A DNA stretch of 53,138 nucleotides from Chara braunii (lineage: Eukaryota; Streptophyta; Charophyceae; Charales; Characeae). Below are positions 9,284 through 18,801 of the stretch, piece by piece. The notes below the pieces were generated by a model. That model did no database searches. It worked only from the letters and a program-made list of their open reading frames with translations, and was not told the DNA's origin. Made by a program: the position numbers and the translations under genes. Where the stretch lies: NCBI GenBank assembly GCA_003427395.1, contig BFEA01000091.1, forward strand, positions 330,656-383,793. The letters are read 5' to 3'. Each line of letters begins with the position of its first letter. Positions within the stretch are counted from its first letter, which is position 1.

Positions 9284-10230
9284 TTGCTAGGTCGAACGTA
9301 CGGAGGCCCCTAAGCTGACCCCCGAACGTTCGGGCGTTCAGGTCCCCGTACGGGGCCCGAACCTGAAGGGGTTCGTACCCCGCAAAAAAATATTTTGGAA
9401 CGTAAATATTTTTTTTTTTTTCTGATTTTTTTTTGTGAGTTCTTTGTGATGCAAGGTATCTCCCCCTAAATTTTGAATGGTGATGTCAAAACTTGCTTGC
9501 CCGCTCACTAATTTGTTTTTTCCATGGCTACGATCCAGACATCCGGACTGCCGTCCGGACGGTCTAGATTCAGTCCGGAATCCAGACGTCCGGTCTGGAA
9601 GGTCCGGATCTGGCAAATTTCGAGGAAAAAAAAAAGAAAAAAAAACGGTCCAGGACCCTTCCCCATTGAGGAGCCAAGCCCCCAAAATTGTTTTGGGGGT
9701 TTTTCAGGCCCGTTTATGCTTTTTTTGGGGGTCCGGACATTCTCTCTCTCTATAGTAATTTATTAGACAACCCCAATTTTTAAATTATTAATAATTCATT
9801 ACCTTTTATTAGTTTTTTGAGTATTTTTTTAAGCTTTTTATCGTTTTTGACTTTTAACTCAAGTTTGGTTCAGAATTCTGACACGACTCTGAGGCAAAAG
9901 TGGTTTGCATTGTTATTCTGCATAACATACTTTTTTTTCAGATTTTTTTATTTATTTTTTTAATGGTCCGGACATTTTCGGACCTGTCCAGACTTCCGGA
10001 CCGTCCGGATCCCCCCATGTCCGGAGGTCCGGAAATGTCCGGAATTCCGGACGTCCGGAAACTGCCGGACACGCGTCACGTTCCATGTCCGGAAATGTCC
10101 GGGACCGGGTCCGGCGTAGCCATGTTTTTTTCTCTCTTTTCACTTTTTGTTTTTCCTTTATTTCAGGGCATGAAAAAAATTATTATTTTTAAAAACTTTA
10201 TTTGTAGATTCTCTATTATGTAACATACAC
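8900..10230. repeat. Long inverted repeat (palindrome), right arm interrupted
   Basis: The left arm, about 8,900-9,281, is the reverse complement of 9,284-9,520 plus 10,125-10,230. The spacer is only about 3 bases (CCC at 9,281-9,283). The right arm is split by the CCGGAC-rich insertion at 9,523-10,124. The left arm also carries about 45 extra bases near 9,045-9,090. The arms carry A/T tracts and no coding frame. Confidence 0.85.
9523..10124. mobile_element. hAT-like non-autonomous element, TCCGGAC-rich ends
   Basis: Termini are CATGGCTACG and CGTAGCCATG. Both subterminal regions are packed with TCCGGA/GTCCGGAC motifs (9,540-9,610 and 9,965-10,115), as transposase-binding clusters would be. 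The flanks gTTTTTTC and tTTTTTTC form a 7-8 bp near-identical duplication. The opposite palindrome arm shows the empty site with a single TTTTTTC, which confirms the insertion boundaries. There is no ORF inside, so it is non-autonomous. Assignment to hAT rests on duplication length and end structure only. Confidence 0.7.
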
Positions 10231-11635
10231 ACAAACAAATTTTCATGGCATTTGTCACAGCCAAAATAAAATGAAAAATCGCCAAAGATGGCGGTGTCAA
10301 AAACGTGCTCGCACACTCAATAATTTCATTCTCGTTTTATTTTTTGCATGGGTCCTGGGGACCATCTCATGCTAGTGTGTCCATGTCATGCATCATACTC
10401 GCACACAATGATCAGTAGTCTCACACAACGGACAGAGGTAGATGAGTAGAGAACCGAGTTTCCAAGCTTATATTATCAAAAATATGATTACAAAGTGTTT
10501 CAAAGTTCCCCTGAGTCCAGCGCTCATCAGCGCAACACAAATCTCTTGTCAACTCATCAATATGACTTCCAATGTATCAGCGCTACATCTGCAGATTGTC
10601 TCCAAGTCATCAATGTGGTCACTACTCATCAGCGCCACCTCTGCAGTTCACATTCAACTCAGGTAAGTATCTCCCATAGTCAAACCTTGAATGAACACTC
10701 TCTGCCTCAGTCTCCTCCTCCCTCCTATGATGCATACACACTCTTCACTCATGAGGATCTACTCTGAATACTACTCATAGCTGACTAACACTAACCCTCT
10801 ACTACTAATGCTAACTCGCTGGGCAGCTATGGCTGCATCACTTCCAGCGTGCAATCTTCTTCCCTCACTCAGCGCATCTGCTTCTTCCAGCGCTGCTCCT
10901 ACTGACTTAGCGCACAAGTGCTCCAGCACTTCCACGCAGAAACAGCCAGTGGAGATCTGGCAAGGAATGAGGCTGGCAGCTTCCTTTATACTCCTCGCTG
11001 GGTCTGCATTGGCTCAATTCAGCCTTTCCTTTGTCCCAGACCCTGCATTGCATGTGTCCTAGTATAGTCCCAATGTTCAACTGCTGCTGAGGCCTCTCGG
11101 CCTAGATTTGGACATGAAAGTCTGGATCTGGACTGACCCCTTGACTCAGACCAGAACTGGGACTGTACCTATTGACTTTACTTTCGGACAGGCACAACTC
11201 TAGACGAACAGACACATTTACCTGCATGAACAGACACTTTCCTTTGCATGAACGGGTACACTGTCTGCACGTACAGACACACCCTTATCCGAACAGACAT
11301 GACATGCACATCTTCTGGTGAACAGGTAAGTCCTTTAACAATGCCCTTTGCTTTAGATTTAGATGTGCCTGTTGATAGAGAACTTGACCTTCGCCCTGAT
11401 TTCACGTTTCTGAGCCCTGGCGAGATACCCTTTCACGTTGCTTTACCTTTACAAGGCCTGAGGCCTACATCGGGTAAGGGCCCTTTTATTTTTCTAATTT
11501 TCATTATTATTATTTATTTTTAGTATTTGATTTTTATTTCAAATTTGGTGAATAATTTGGATGTAACGTTGAGGCAAATGCTGTTCAGTTTATTCTTCTG
11601 CATAACATATATTGTTTTCAGATTTTTTTAGAATT

Positions 11636-11640
<5 letters not shown>
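10231..11640. other. Interior of the 8.77-11.77 kb nest; no supported gene
   Basis: From 10,500 to 10,950 CAGCGC/CATCAGCGC motifs recur irregularly. At 11,195-11,330 there are imperfect repeats of GAACAGACAC. At 11,570-11,630 lies a copy of a dispersed 60-bp module (GAGGCAAATGCTGTTCAG...CATAACATA) also present at 9,891 and 34,990. Short frames at 10,442-10,666 and 10,808-11,062 show no recognisable domain. Confidence 0.55.
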
Positions 11641-11664
<24 letters not shown>

Positions 11665-11666
<2 letters not shown>

Positions 11667-11769
11667 GGGTCCGCGTTCGGCCGAACGGCTGAACGCGTCG
11701 AGAGGGGGTGCCGAACGTTCGGGCGTTCGGGTTCGGGCGTTCGGCCCGTCCCGAACGCCGGCAACCCTG
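11665..11769. mobile_element. Right terminus of CAGGGTTG-type element
   Basis: A T tract is followed by CGAACG/GTTCGGGCG motifs and ends GCAACCCTG at 11,769, the inverse of CAGGGTTG at 8,774. It may close a 3.0-kb composite element, 8,774-11,769. Outside it, ACTGCCCGGTAAATCGTAGG resembles the sequence at 8,654, as if the insertion split a tandem unit. Confidence 0.5.
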
Positions 11770-11798
11770 TACAAAACTGCCCGGTAAATCGTAGGCAG

Positions 11799-11865
11799 GC
11801 ATATATATATATATATATATATATCGTCAAAGATATATGTATATATATATATATATTGTCACAGA
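11799..11865. repeat. TA microsatellites
   Basis: Two (AT) runs are separated by CGTCAAAG. A similar run with CGTCAAAT lies at 8,628-8,650. Confidence 0.85.
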
Positions 11866-11869
11866 ACTA

Positions 11870-12312
11870 TTGACTAAGAGCGTAAGCACGTGAAGTAGAA
11901 GAAGAAATAAGATGAGCGAAGAAAAAAAAATCAAAGGACAAACAGGCAAAGAGACAAATAAACCAGAATGACACAAAATAGTGTCCTCTTATTCTTTGTT
12001 TCATAGTATTATTATTTCTTTCAGTGTTTTACAAAAAACAATACACTGAATCAAAGGATAAAAATAAAAAACAAAGACACATTGAAATCATTCAGTTTCT
12101 AAGACTTCTTAACGCCTCCTCCACTGTGCCTCTAACGTACAAGGCTCGCCACGTTGATGAAGTTAAGCGCGAGCGACCCCCATCCCCGTATGCCATAACA
12201 GCCCACTTGCACGCTATGGGAAAGAGGCAGAGTGCAGGAAAAGGTGTTGAACACAAGGAAAAGGGGAGCAGAAAAGGAAAACCAATAGGCAAAGGGGAAA
12301 AAAATAAAAAAT
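11870..12312. other. Non-coding, A-rich
   Basis: No gene is supported. A 97-codon frame at 12,024-12,317 is lysine-rich because of A tracts and lacks a recognisable domain. Confidence 0.5.
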
Positions 12313-12635
12313 GTTGACACAAACATCTTCGTTCTTTTACTGCATTCTTCTTTCTTTCACATTTTTTCAGTTTTGGTGAAGAGTCTACCACATTCGCTTT
12401 TCACCGCACCTGCACTTCCTTCTTCATTTTTCATACTTATTTTCACCCTTCGGACTTTTCTTTCGAGGGTGTTAGGGTGCAGGGTACAAACAAAGTAAAA
12501 TGACACAAACTTATGTTCTTCTTCTACTGCATTCTTCACTGTTTTGCAGTTTTAGTGAAGGGTTTCCCACCTTTGCACATTCTTGTACGCTCTTTTCAGC
12601 GCACCTGCACATTTTTGTCAGGGTGCAAGGTATGT
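12313..12635 (-). repeat. 187-bp tandem repeat in the 3' flank of the Josephin-RING ORF
   Basis: GACACAAAC...CTGCATTCTTC occurs with the CTGCATTCTTC core at 12,340 and again at 12,527 (period 187). Each unit runs into GTGAAG(A/G)GT...CACCTGCAC. The same tandem structure is present at about 20,160-20,480, so the flank belongs to the repeated unit together with the ORF. On the minus strand it is directly downstream of the stop codon. Confidence 0.7.
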
Positions 12636-14465
12636 CTAAGTAAGACCCTCAAGACAGATAGGACAATTGTCACAAGGATGCGGGCGATGGTAGCAGCCCT
12701 CCCGCTGATCTACAGGACGAAAACCATTCAGGTAAGCAACTTCGTCACAGCAGGAGCCAAGGCGGCTAGCATTAACCATACCTCTGAAGCATGCACAACA
12801 GAGGGCATGCCGGTTGCAGGCCATGACGATTGTGGGTCGTTCACCATCACAGTTACGTGCACATTCGCTATAGCGCCCGCAGGCACAGATGGGACATACA
12901 GGATCTAGATGTAGAGGATGTTCACAATCCGGGTACAGGTGGCATCCCTGCAGACAGCGGGCCCGAAAAATTATACGGTTGTAGTGATGTCGACAAAGTC
13001 GATGCTTTCCACAACCACGTGTAACTGTGTCAGTGATCTCACAAAGGAGGTCACAAGGTGTTAGGGCAGCATGTGGGGGAATAAAGACTAAAGTAAGCAC
13101 GGTGACAGACATGGAGGTAGGCACGGAGACAGACACAGAAACGGGCATGGAGACAGGTGTGGAGGCAAGCACAGAGGCGGAGACGGAAGTACACGTGGTA
13201 CCCATAGAGTTAGTAATCTGGAAGGAAACAGACACATAAACAGGCACAGAGACAGGTAAGGAGGCAGGCACAGAGATAGGCGTAGAGGCGGGCATGGAAG
13301 TGCACAAGGTACCCATAGGGTCAATGACCTGGAACAGTTGCAGGTTAGGGTAATTACGCACGAGATCACCGATGGCAGTAATAGTTTGCACCATAGCACC
13401 ACCATACCATAATTCCCAAGAACCAGAGGCACGAACAAGAGCGGTGTAGTGGCCAGGAGCATGTAGAATATAGTTACAAACGTGCGAACAGTAGTCCGGG
13501 TCGCCACCCGAAGGGGCAAGCTGCATATCAAGTGGGCGCCTTATCAAAGCAGTCTCCAAAACAGAGACATTGAATCCCCCATGTCGAGTGTAATTACTAT
13601 TCTGTGGGGGATGCAGAGTCGGGTTATCGCCATATGCCTCACGTTCCTGAGCATCAAGATCGAAAGCAATGGCCAAGAAATAAGAGTGAGTATATGGTTC
13701 CCGATGATAGGCTTGTAGGCAGATGTTAGTAACAACGAGGCCACACAGATTCGATGGAGGCCGTTTAGGTGGATTTTCTACAGAATCTCTTACAGTCCCC
13801 TTGCCAAGTTCATCCTCGGATGGTCCCTCGCCATCATCCCTCCTATTTTGTGTTTGCCGCGTTGCAGAAAGGTCTGCAGTCGAAGAGCGTTGCAGGCGTG
13901 GCAAGGATGCTTGGGGCGGCAAAAGACGGGGACGCGATGTTGGGGAGGGCCGTGGTGGGGAGAATGAACGGGTTCTTCTTCGTCCAAGAACAGAGATGAA
14001 GGAAAGGGGAGTAAGCTGAGGTTGGGAAGTAGGTCGAAGTCGGCGTCTAGGACCGCGAAGTAGGCTTTCTGCAGGGGCAAAACATGATGACGGAGTCTGT
14101 GTGGACGAAGTGGTTTGTGGATTAGGAAGAGGGGTAACGGATGGAAACAAAACCAGGGGAGGTAGGAGTGGTGAAGACAGGGGTGGTAGAGTAGTCGGAA
14201 GGTGGGTAACAGACAAAGATAAAACTAGGGGAAATAAAGGTGGTGAAGACGGGGGGGGTGAAGTCTGGGGTGGTGAAGTAGTTGAAGCAGAGACAGGTGG
14301 GCCAGTCGTAGGTGAGACCCGAAGAGGGGACTCTGCAGGTGGTAATACAGGCATGGCCACGGATGCCATGGATGATGGAGGAACACACCGAGACCAAGGC
14401 CGACACAGTAGTTGGGGTGACCATGGACGAACACACTGAGACCATGGGCGACACAGCAGCTGCAA
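12636..14465 (-). CDS. Josephin-like protease plus tandem RING-like protein
   Basis: An uninterrupted 609-codon frame. Residues 1-235 are Pro/Ser-rich and probably disordered. Residues 236-385 resemble the Josephin domain (ataxin-3 family, which removes ubiquitin): NLCG with candidate nucleophile Cys241; a middle helix with AFDLDAQEREAYGDN; GGFNVSVLETAL at 296-307; VCNY then GHYTALVR with His339; Trp350 eleven residues after the His, as in ataxin-3. The third catalytic position (His+15, Asn/Asp in the family) is Tyr354. Residues 386-465 are a Ser/Val/Pro spacer encoded by GGCACGGAGACAG-type minisatellite DNA. Residues 471-604 form two Cys/His modules, C471-C475-C485-H488-C491-H494...C524-C527 and C535-C539-C550-H553-C556-C559...C601-C604, which fit RING spacing. 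The start is uncertain: another Ser/Val-rich frame overlaps upstream to 14,823, so a frameshift or intron is possible. Partial copies at 1-75 and 20.2-21.3 kb show that it is a repeat. Activity is unknown. Confidence 0.6.
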   Translation of the reverse strand: MQLLCRPWSQCVRPWSPQLLCRPWSRCVPPSSMASVAMPVLPPAESPLRVSPTTGPPVSASTTSPPQTSPPPSSPPLFPLVLSLSVTHLPTTLPPLSSPLLPPLVLFPSVTPLPNPQTTSSTQTPSSCFAPAESLLRGPRRRLRPTSQPQLTPLSFISVLGRRRTRSFSPPRPSPTSRPRLLPPQASLPRLQRSSTADLSATRQTQNRRDDGEGPSEDELGKGTVRDSVENPPKRPPSNLCGLVVTNICLQAYHREPYTHSYFLAIAFDLDAQEREAYGDNPTLHPPQNSNYTRHGGFNVSVLETALIRRPLDMQLAPSGGDPDYCSHVCNYILHAPGHYTALVRASGSWELWYGGAMVQTITAIGDLVRNYPNLQLFQVIDPMGTLCTSMPASTPISVPASLPVSVPVYVSVSFQITNSMGTTCTSVSASVLASTPVSMPVSVSVSVPTSMSVTVLTLVFIPPHAALTPCDLLCEITDTVTRGCGKHRLCRHHYNRIIFRARCLQGCHLYPDCEHPLHLDPVCPICACGRYSECARNCDGERPTIVMACNRHALCCACFRGMVNASRLGSCCDEVAYLNGFRPVDQREGCYHRPHPCDNCPICLEGLT

Positions 14466-14823
14466 TGGTCACGGATGCCATGGAGGAACACACCGAGACC
14501 AAGGGCGACAAAACAGCTGCGGGTCGAGTTGCTTCCGCGGAATCAATCGTAGAGGCAACCAAGGCCGATAAGGAAGAGGCTGCGAACCGAAAAGGGGCAG
14601 CCAAGGTCACAAACGACATGGAAGGGGTTGCTACGACAGATGAGGACGCAGGTGCGGCAGATGCAGGTAATGAAGAAGACTTTGTGATAGGTGTGACAGG
14701 CGTCGGTAATGAAGAAGGGGTTGTGACAGACGTAGTCTGAGGACAGTGTGTGGATACCCGAGAAAGCAGGTGATGAATAGACCATCGAAGCATGTTGCGG
14801 AACCAGCTAGAGAGGCGGGTCAC
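14466..14823 (-). other. Ser/Val/Ala-rich coding-like upstream extension
   Basis: In a frame shifted from the 609-codon ORF, the minus strand stays open from 14,823 to 14,122. It encodes repeated 'VSVCSSM' units and Ala/Ser/Thr-rich sequence. Composition resembles the protein's own spacer, so this may be its true N-terminus joined through a frameshift near 14,330-14,390. It could equally be an artefact of the repetitive DNA. Confidence 0.3.
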
Positions 14824-15360
14824 GTGCGCGGGGCATTTGTTTTGACGTTTACGAATATAGGAAGTCCATCATTTCACAAGTGTTGTTGGAGAGTGCCCGC
14901 GAAAAAGCATGCGGCGTGTGAGCATCGCTGCTGCAATTTTGAATTTATACCAGTTGTTGCAGAGATACTAAAACCGAGTAAGTTGGCCTGTAAACACTCC
15001 CGCCGGTTGGTGTGCAGGGACGTTAGATGTAGCACTAGGATAACGAATAACAGGGAAATTTCATTCATCTGCTTTGTCAAAGACACTCATACGCAGGGGA
15101 CCGTCAGGGAGAACTTGGAGGCGTTGTCGAGCGCATCCGCTCCCACCTTTTTGGCAAAGGCGAGAGCCCTCCCGGCCATGTCACGCAGGAGTTCAACAAA
15201 AATAAAACCAAGAGACAACTCGGGAACGACGCAAAATGATCCTGCGAGCCGCCGAAATAGCCGCGGTCGCGTCATCCCTTCGCCGCTCTAGCCGGGTGCG
15301 CCAGCTATACATCCCGCGGTCCCCTACGACAGGATAGGTTCCCGCGGGGCATAAGCTTTC
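14824..15360. other. Upstream flank of Josephin-RING ORF; no clear gene
   Basis: Frames of 181 codons (plus, 14,746-15,291) and 62-70 codons (minus) are open, but none shows a domain I recognise. It is the likely promoter side of the minus-strand ORF. I see no convincing TATA or initiator arrangement. Confidence 0.35.
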
Positions 15361-15420
15361 CTTCCCTAAGGGGTTGTCACCACCCTTAGGGGCGTATACC
15401 TACTGAGCTACTGACCCACG
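15358..15420 (-). repeat. tRNA-like A-box segment, possible SINE head
   Basis: The minus strand reads GTCAGTAGCTCAGTAGGT, a good tRNA D-arm/A-box. About 30 bases on is GGTGACAACCCC, a weak B-box-like match inside a hairpin. The spacing is shorter than in a tRNA, so it is not a functional tRNA gene. A degenerate tRNA-derived SINE is possible. Confidence 0.35.
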
Positions 15421-16569
15421 TGCGAAATCTTTTAGATGCAATTGCAGAGGTAGGTCAGCCGAGGGTGTTTGCTCGTTCGCTGTAGTACAGATACGCTTGG
15501 TTAACACCAAGCAACCCCGAACGTCGTCCGTTCCTAGGGCGCTGATCTCCTAGGTGCGGAGCAAACGTCGGTCGACTAGGACGGTCTCAACCAAGCGTGG
15601 AACCCAACATTGATCCTAGTCTCATAGACACACCGTCAAAAGAAATAAAATAAAACATCAGCATATATTTACATCAGAAAGAATCGACCGTAATCGACAG
15701 AAATAAGTATTCAATCTGAAATGATAACTTGAAGAAAACAATTCATCACTGGATACATCCAATAACATAATATCGAAATAAAATCCGACCACTCTGGGTC
15801 GAACTCCACAAAACAATCATACAGCCGCCAACGACGAGTTGGCTGCCGTCATTAACATTGATGCAGCCAACAAGGTAGTCGGTCTGCCTAACTTTTGACT
15901 TGATGAGACGCGTCGCCAAAGTTATTCATTTCAAGTTATTCATTTCATCCTACTGCCAACCTAAGATTAAGCACGCACACCTGTCACCACACATTCCCAA
16001 TCATATTGAGTAACAAGTTGCTTTGCGGTCGTTTCTTGATCAGGTGCATTGCTTGAAGTGTTGCATGCCTCTTCATCAAGGAAGTGGTCTGGGATACTCC
16101 TCCCCCTCGCCCGAGCGCGAAGCTCGGATCTCAGAAATCGGGCCGTCTCCATCGAATCATCGAATCGGCAAGGTACCCCCCCGTAGAACGGTCCACTCTG
16201 GGTCGATAACAGGGTCGGCTCCTGAAGCAACGAACCTCCGCCCCAGATGCTTCCTTGAAAAAGAGAAAGCGTCCACCGCAAGTAGCTTTCAGTTACTTTC
16301 ATTTCTCCTGAGTTCAAGGTAACTTGGACGAAAAGAAATCGATGGGGATAGGGAATAAAAATCATTTGGACAGGTGGAGGCTGATAAGGTCGTTCGGGAT
16401 AGAATGGGTCGGCCTCGGGAAAAAGCTAAGTCCTTTTGACCTTATCTGCTTTATTTCAATTGAATGCGTTTTACGACATGCACTGAATTGATCTTTTTCA
16501 GAACAACAAGTCATTTTTACAAGCAGGCAGGTGAGAAGTAGAAAGAAAACAATCTTTTTCATTTTTCTC
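15421..16569. other. Mostly non-coding; one unrecognised 132-codon frame
   Basis: The frame at 15,967-16,365 (minus) encodes a C-terminal part rich in charged residues (RSELRARARGRSIPDHFLDEE) but no domain I recognise. It could be an exon remnant. The rest is AT-rich, with a hairpin-forming GCTTGGTTAACACCAAGC near 15,495. Confidence 0.4.
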
Positions 16570-16641
16570 CAATAGGCAAAATCAATCTCCTTTGCAAGCA
16601 TCCTTCAATAGGCAAAATCAATCTCCTTTGCAAGCATCCTT
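16570..16641. repeat. 36-bp perfect tandem duplication
   Basis: CAATAGGCAAAATCAATCTC... occurs at 16,570-16,605 and is repeated exactly at 16,606-16,641. Confidence 0.95.
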
Positions 16642-17320
16642 CTACCTACCTGCACGACATGCAAAGAAAACGAGTTCAAAAGAAAACAATACAATCCCAT
16701 ATTCAAGTCAGACCTTTCCATTCACATGCACGACACGCACAACTTTCCTCTACCTTTTCTTTTGAACATTCAAAACAAGCAAGGTCAAGCAAAGTGTGGG
16801 TTCACACAGGTGTGAAAGGAAATTTGAGTCAATAAACTGACCTTGAGTGAAGCTGATGTACGGCTCACTCAAGAAAACCGTATAACCTCCCGCTTCAAAC
16901 GAAAAAGTTGTCTGCAAAGCGATCAACACCACTCCCTGAGATGATTGGTTGTCACAATACCCTCCTTCCACACAACCACCTTCCAATAGTCTGACGACGT
17001 CTCAGCGTCACCGCCTTTTCTCACCAATGCCACTGCGACATTACAGTGTCACGGATAGCACAACGCCCACACTACCTCACAGTACGCCACCACCTCAACG
17101 GCACCCTTCTGAGTCCATGCCTGGCTGTCGTGTTACGTGGACAGCATAACGCCAGCAATGTAAAAAAAAAGAAAACACCGTCGCCGCAAAAACAACTGAC
17201 AGCGTTTCCCCCACGCGTCTTCAAAATTGTCGTTGCCGCCGTGAAAATCGGGCAGCGCTTCCGCACCACTGCCAAAAAACCACTGCTGATGCCGAGAAAA
17301 TTGAGCAGTGCTTCCTCGCC
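16642..17320. other. Non-coding interval
   Basis: I see no gene. Several imperfect GTCAC/GTGAC and 'caccactgcc' repeats occur near 16,990-17,290. Short frames on both strands lack domains. Confidence 0.5.
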
Positions 17321-17325
17321 ACTAC

Positions 17326-17517
17326 TCAAAATGCGCTGCTGCTCCCGAGCAGCACTCCCCCTTGTACTTCACCACAAACGGTTGTCGTCAGTACGCTGAA
17401 CGACCAACACCTCCCCTGCACTTCTTCAAAAATGGTTGTCGTCGTCGAGCTGAACGACCAGCACCTCCCCTGCACTTCACCAAGTGAAATGGTGGCTATG
17501 GCAGCCCCCACTCCCAC
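17326..17517 (-). repeat. 54-bp tandem repeat, 18-residue frame periodicity
   Basis: The unit GCTGAACGACCA(A/G)CACCTC lies at 17,395 and 17,449 (period 54), with a third diverged unit. On the minus strand the units encode EVQGRCWSFS-type repeats in frame. No start context or homology supports a real protein. Confidence 0.6.
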
Positions 17518-18634
17518 ACTCTCTGCAGATCTTCAGCGCTCCTCCCTTCCGCTGAGGTGGTGATTATGGTTGTGCTCCACAGCTATGGCCACTTCCAGCT
17601 CACTCCCTTTCTCCGCATACCTCCACTCTCAGCCCTCTCTCTCCCCTCCAGCCAACAACTCCTCCTCCAGCAGCCAGCAACCACCCAGGTGAGTGGCTAG
17701 CAGCACCAGCCACAAATGAATGCTGGTCGGTTGGCTGCTGGCCTCTGTTATAGCTGGCTGGAGGTTGAGGGCAGCTGCTTTGCCCTCAACCAAAAATCGA
17801 AGCAGGGCCTGACCCTTGATCTCAGACGCGATCAAGGGCTGGAAATCTTGATGTTCCCCTAGGGGAACCAAGTTCCAAGCCCTAGTAATTCATCTGGCCG
17901 CTACTCCTGGCGAGGCGCAGAAGCAAATGGCTGTACTCAGCCATTTGCAGCAGGCTGTTCAAAATGAACATCCTCCTGTCACTTCACTTTCTGGAGGCTT
18001 CCGTGCCTGTATCCAGTCCGTGGCCGCGACCACATTCGTGGCCATTCCCCTTCGTCTCTCTTCTTTTTCTCTTCTTTTCTTTTCTTCTTCTTCCCCTCAC
18101 ACGCCCGTACTTGGGGACCAACTCTGCCAGGTGCGGTCGCTCCAGGACCCTGCTGCTTCCCAAGAATGGGAAGAGACGACATCAAAGGACCAAAAAGCAA
18201 CGTCGCTATTAACGCTTGGCTGCCACAGCCAATTGCCCCTGCGGTAACTTCTCTGATACCTCTAGCTTCAAGTCTTGAAGCACTAAAGGATCGAATTGGC
18301 GCCCGCACCTGGATGCCAACGACGCCAGATTCGGGTGCACCAATAGTCATTTGCAGCCCGTCCGCCAAACGAACGGGCGCCTAACCAAGTAGTAGGCGTA
18401 GAGGGGGGGGGTCTAAGAGAAAAAGAATCTTAAAAACAAATCTAGGACATATTTAAAGAAGAAAGAAAAAGAAAACAACAAAAAAAAAACAAAAAAAAAA
18501 CAAGCACTTTCCTCTGAAACAAAGAGGCTGCCTGTTACTTCGGGCGTCTGCAGAGGTTCTTCCTTTGTACTTTGTCGCCCGCCAGCTGGCGGGCCACTTC
18601 AGTCCTTTCCTCTTTTTTTCCTTTTTTTTTATCA
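17518..18634. other. Non-coding; pyrimidine- and A-rich tracts
   Basis: It contains CAGC-rich sequence at 17,640-17,770, a TTCTTTT tract at 18,057-18,095, and AAAACAAA tracts at 18,470-18,505. The frames of 106-140 codons here are open because of skewed composition and show no domain. Confidence 0.5.
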
Positions 18635-18801
18635 GGGGCGTGGTCTCACTAACAAAGAGGATCGGATCGAATGCCTGAATCTGGACGAGTTTATGGAGAT
18701 ATGCAGGAAATTGAAATTGAAGTGTTTTTATGCATCTGTACTTAAACACATCCAAATTCAGGAGCTCGATCCTATAATTTTTGCTAGTGGGACCTCGGCC
18801 C
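18635..18801. mobile_element. Fold-back MITE, GGGGCGTGGTC family
   Basis: It starts GGGGCGTGGTCTCACTAACA and ends TTTGCTAGTGGGACCTCGGC-CC, which are inverted copies. The inner arms also pair (CTGAATCTGGA against CCAAATTCAG). It is 167 bp long, the same as its relative at 26,941-27,107. A related end without a partner occurs at 32,373 and 51,256. There is no coding capacity. Confidence 0.75.

Noticed and set aside
13088-13531. 147-codon minus-strand Leu/Cys-rich frame over the Josephin-RING spacer
   Set aside because: It is an alternative-frame shadow of the 609-codon ORF, created by GGCACGGAGACAG-type repeats.
15358-15420. A functional tRNA gene
   Set aside because: The A-box is good, but the distance to the B-box-like segment is too short and no acceptor stem forms.
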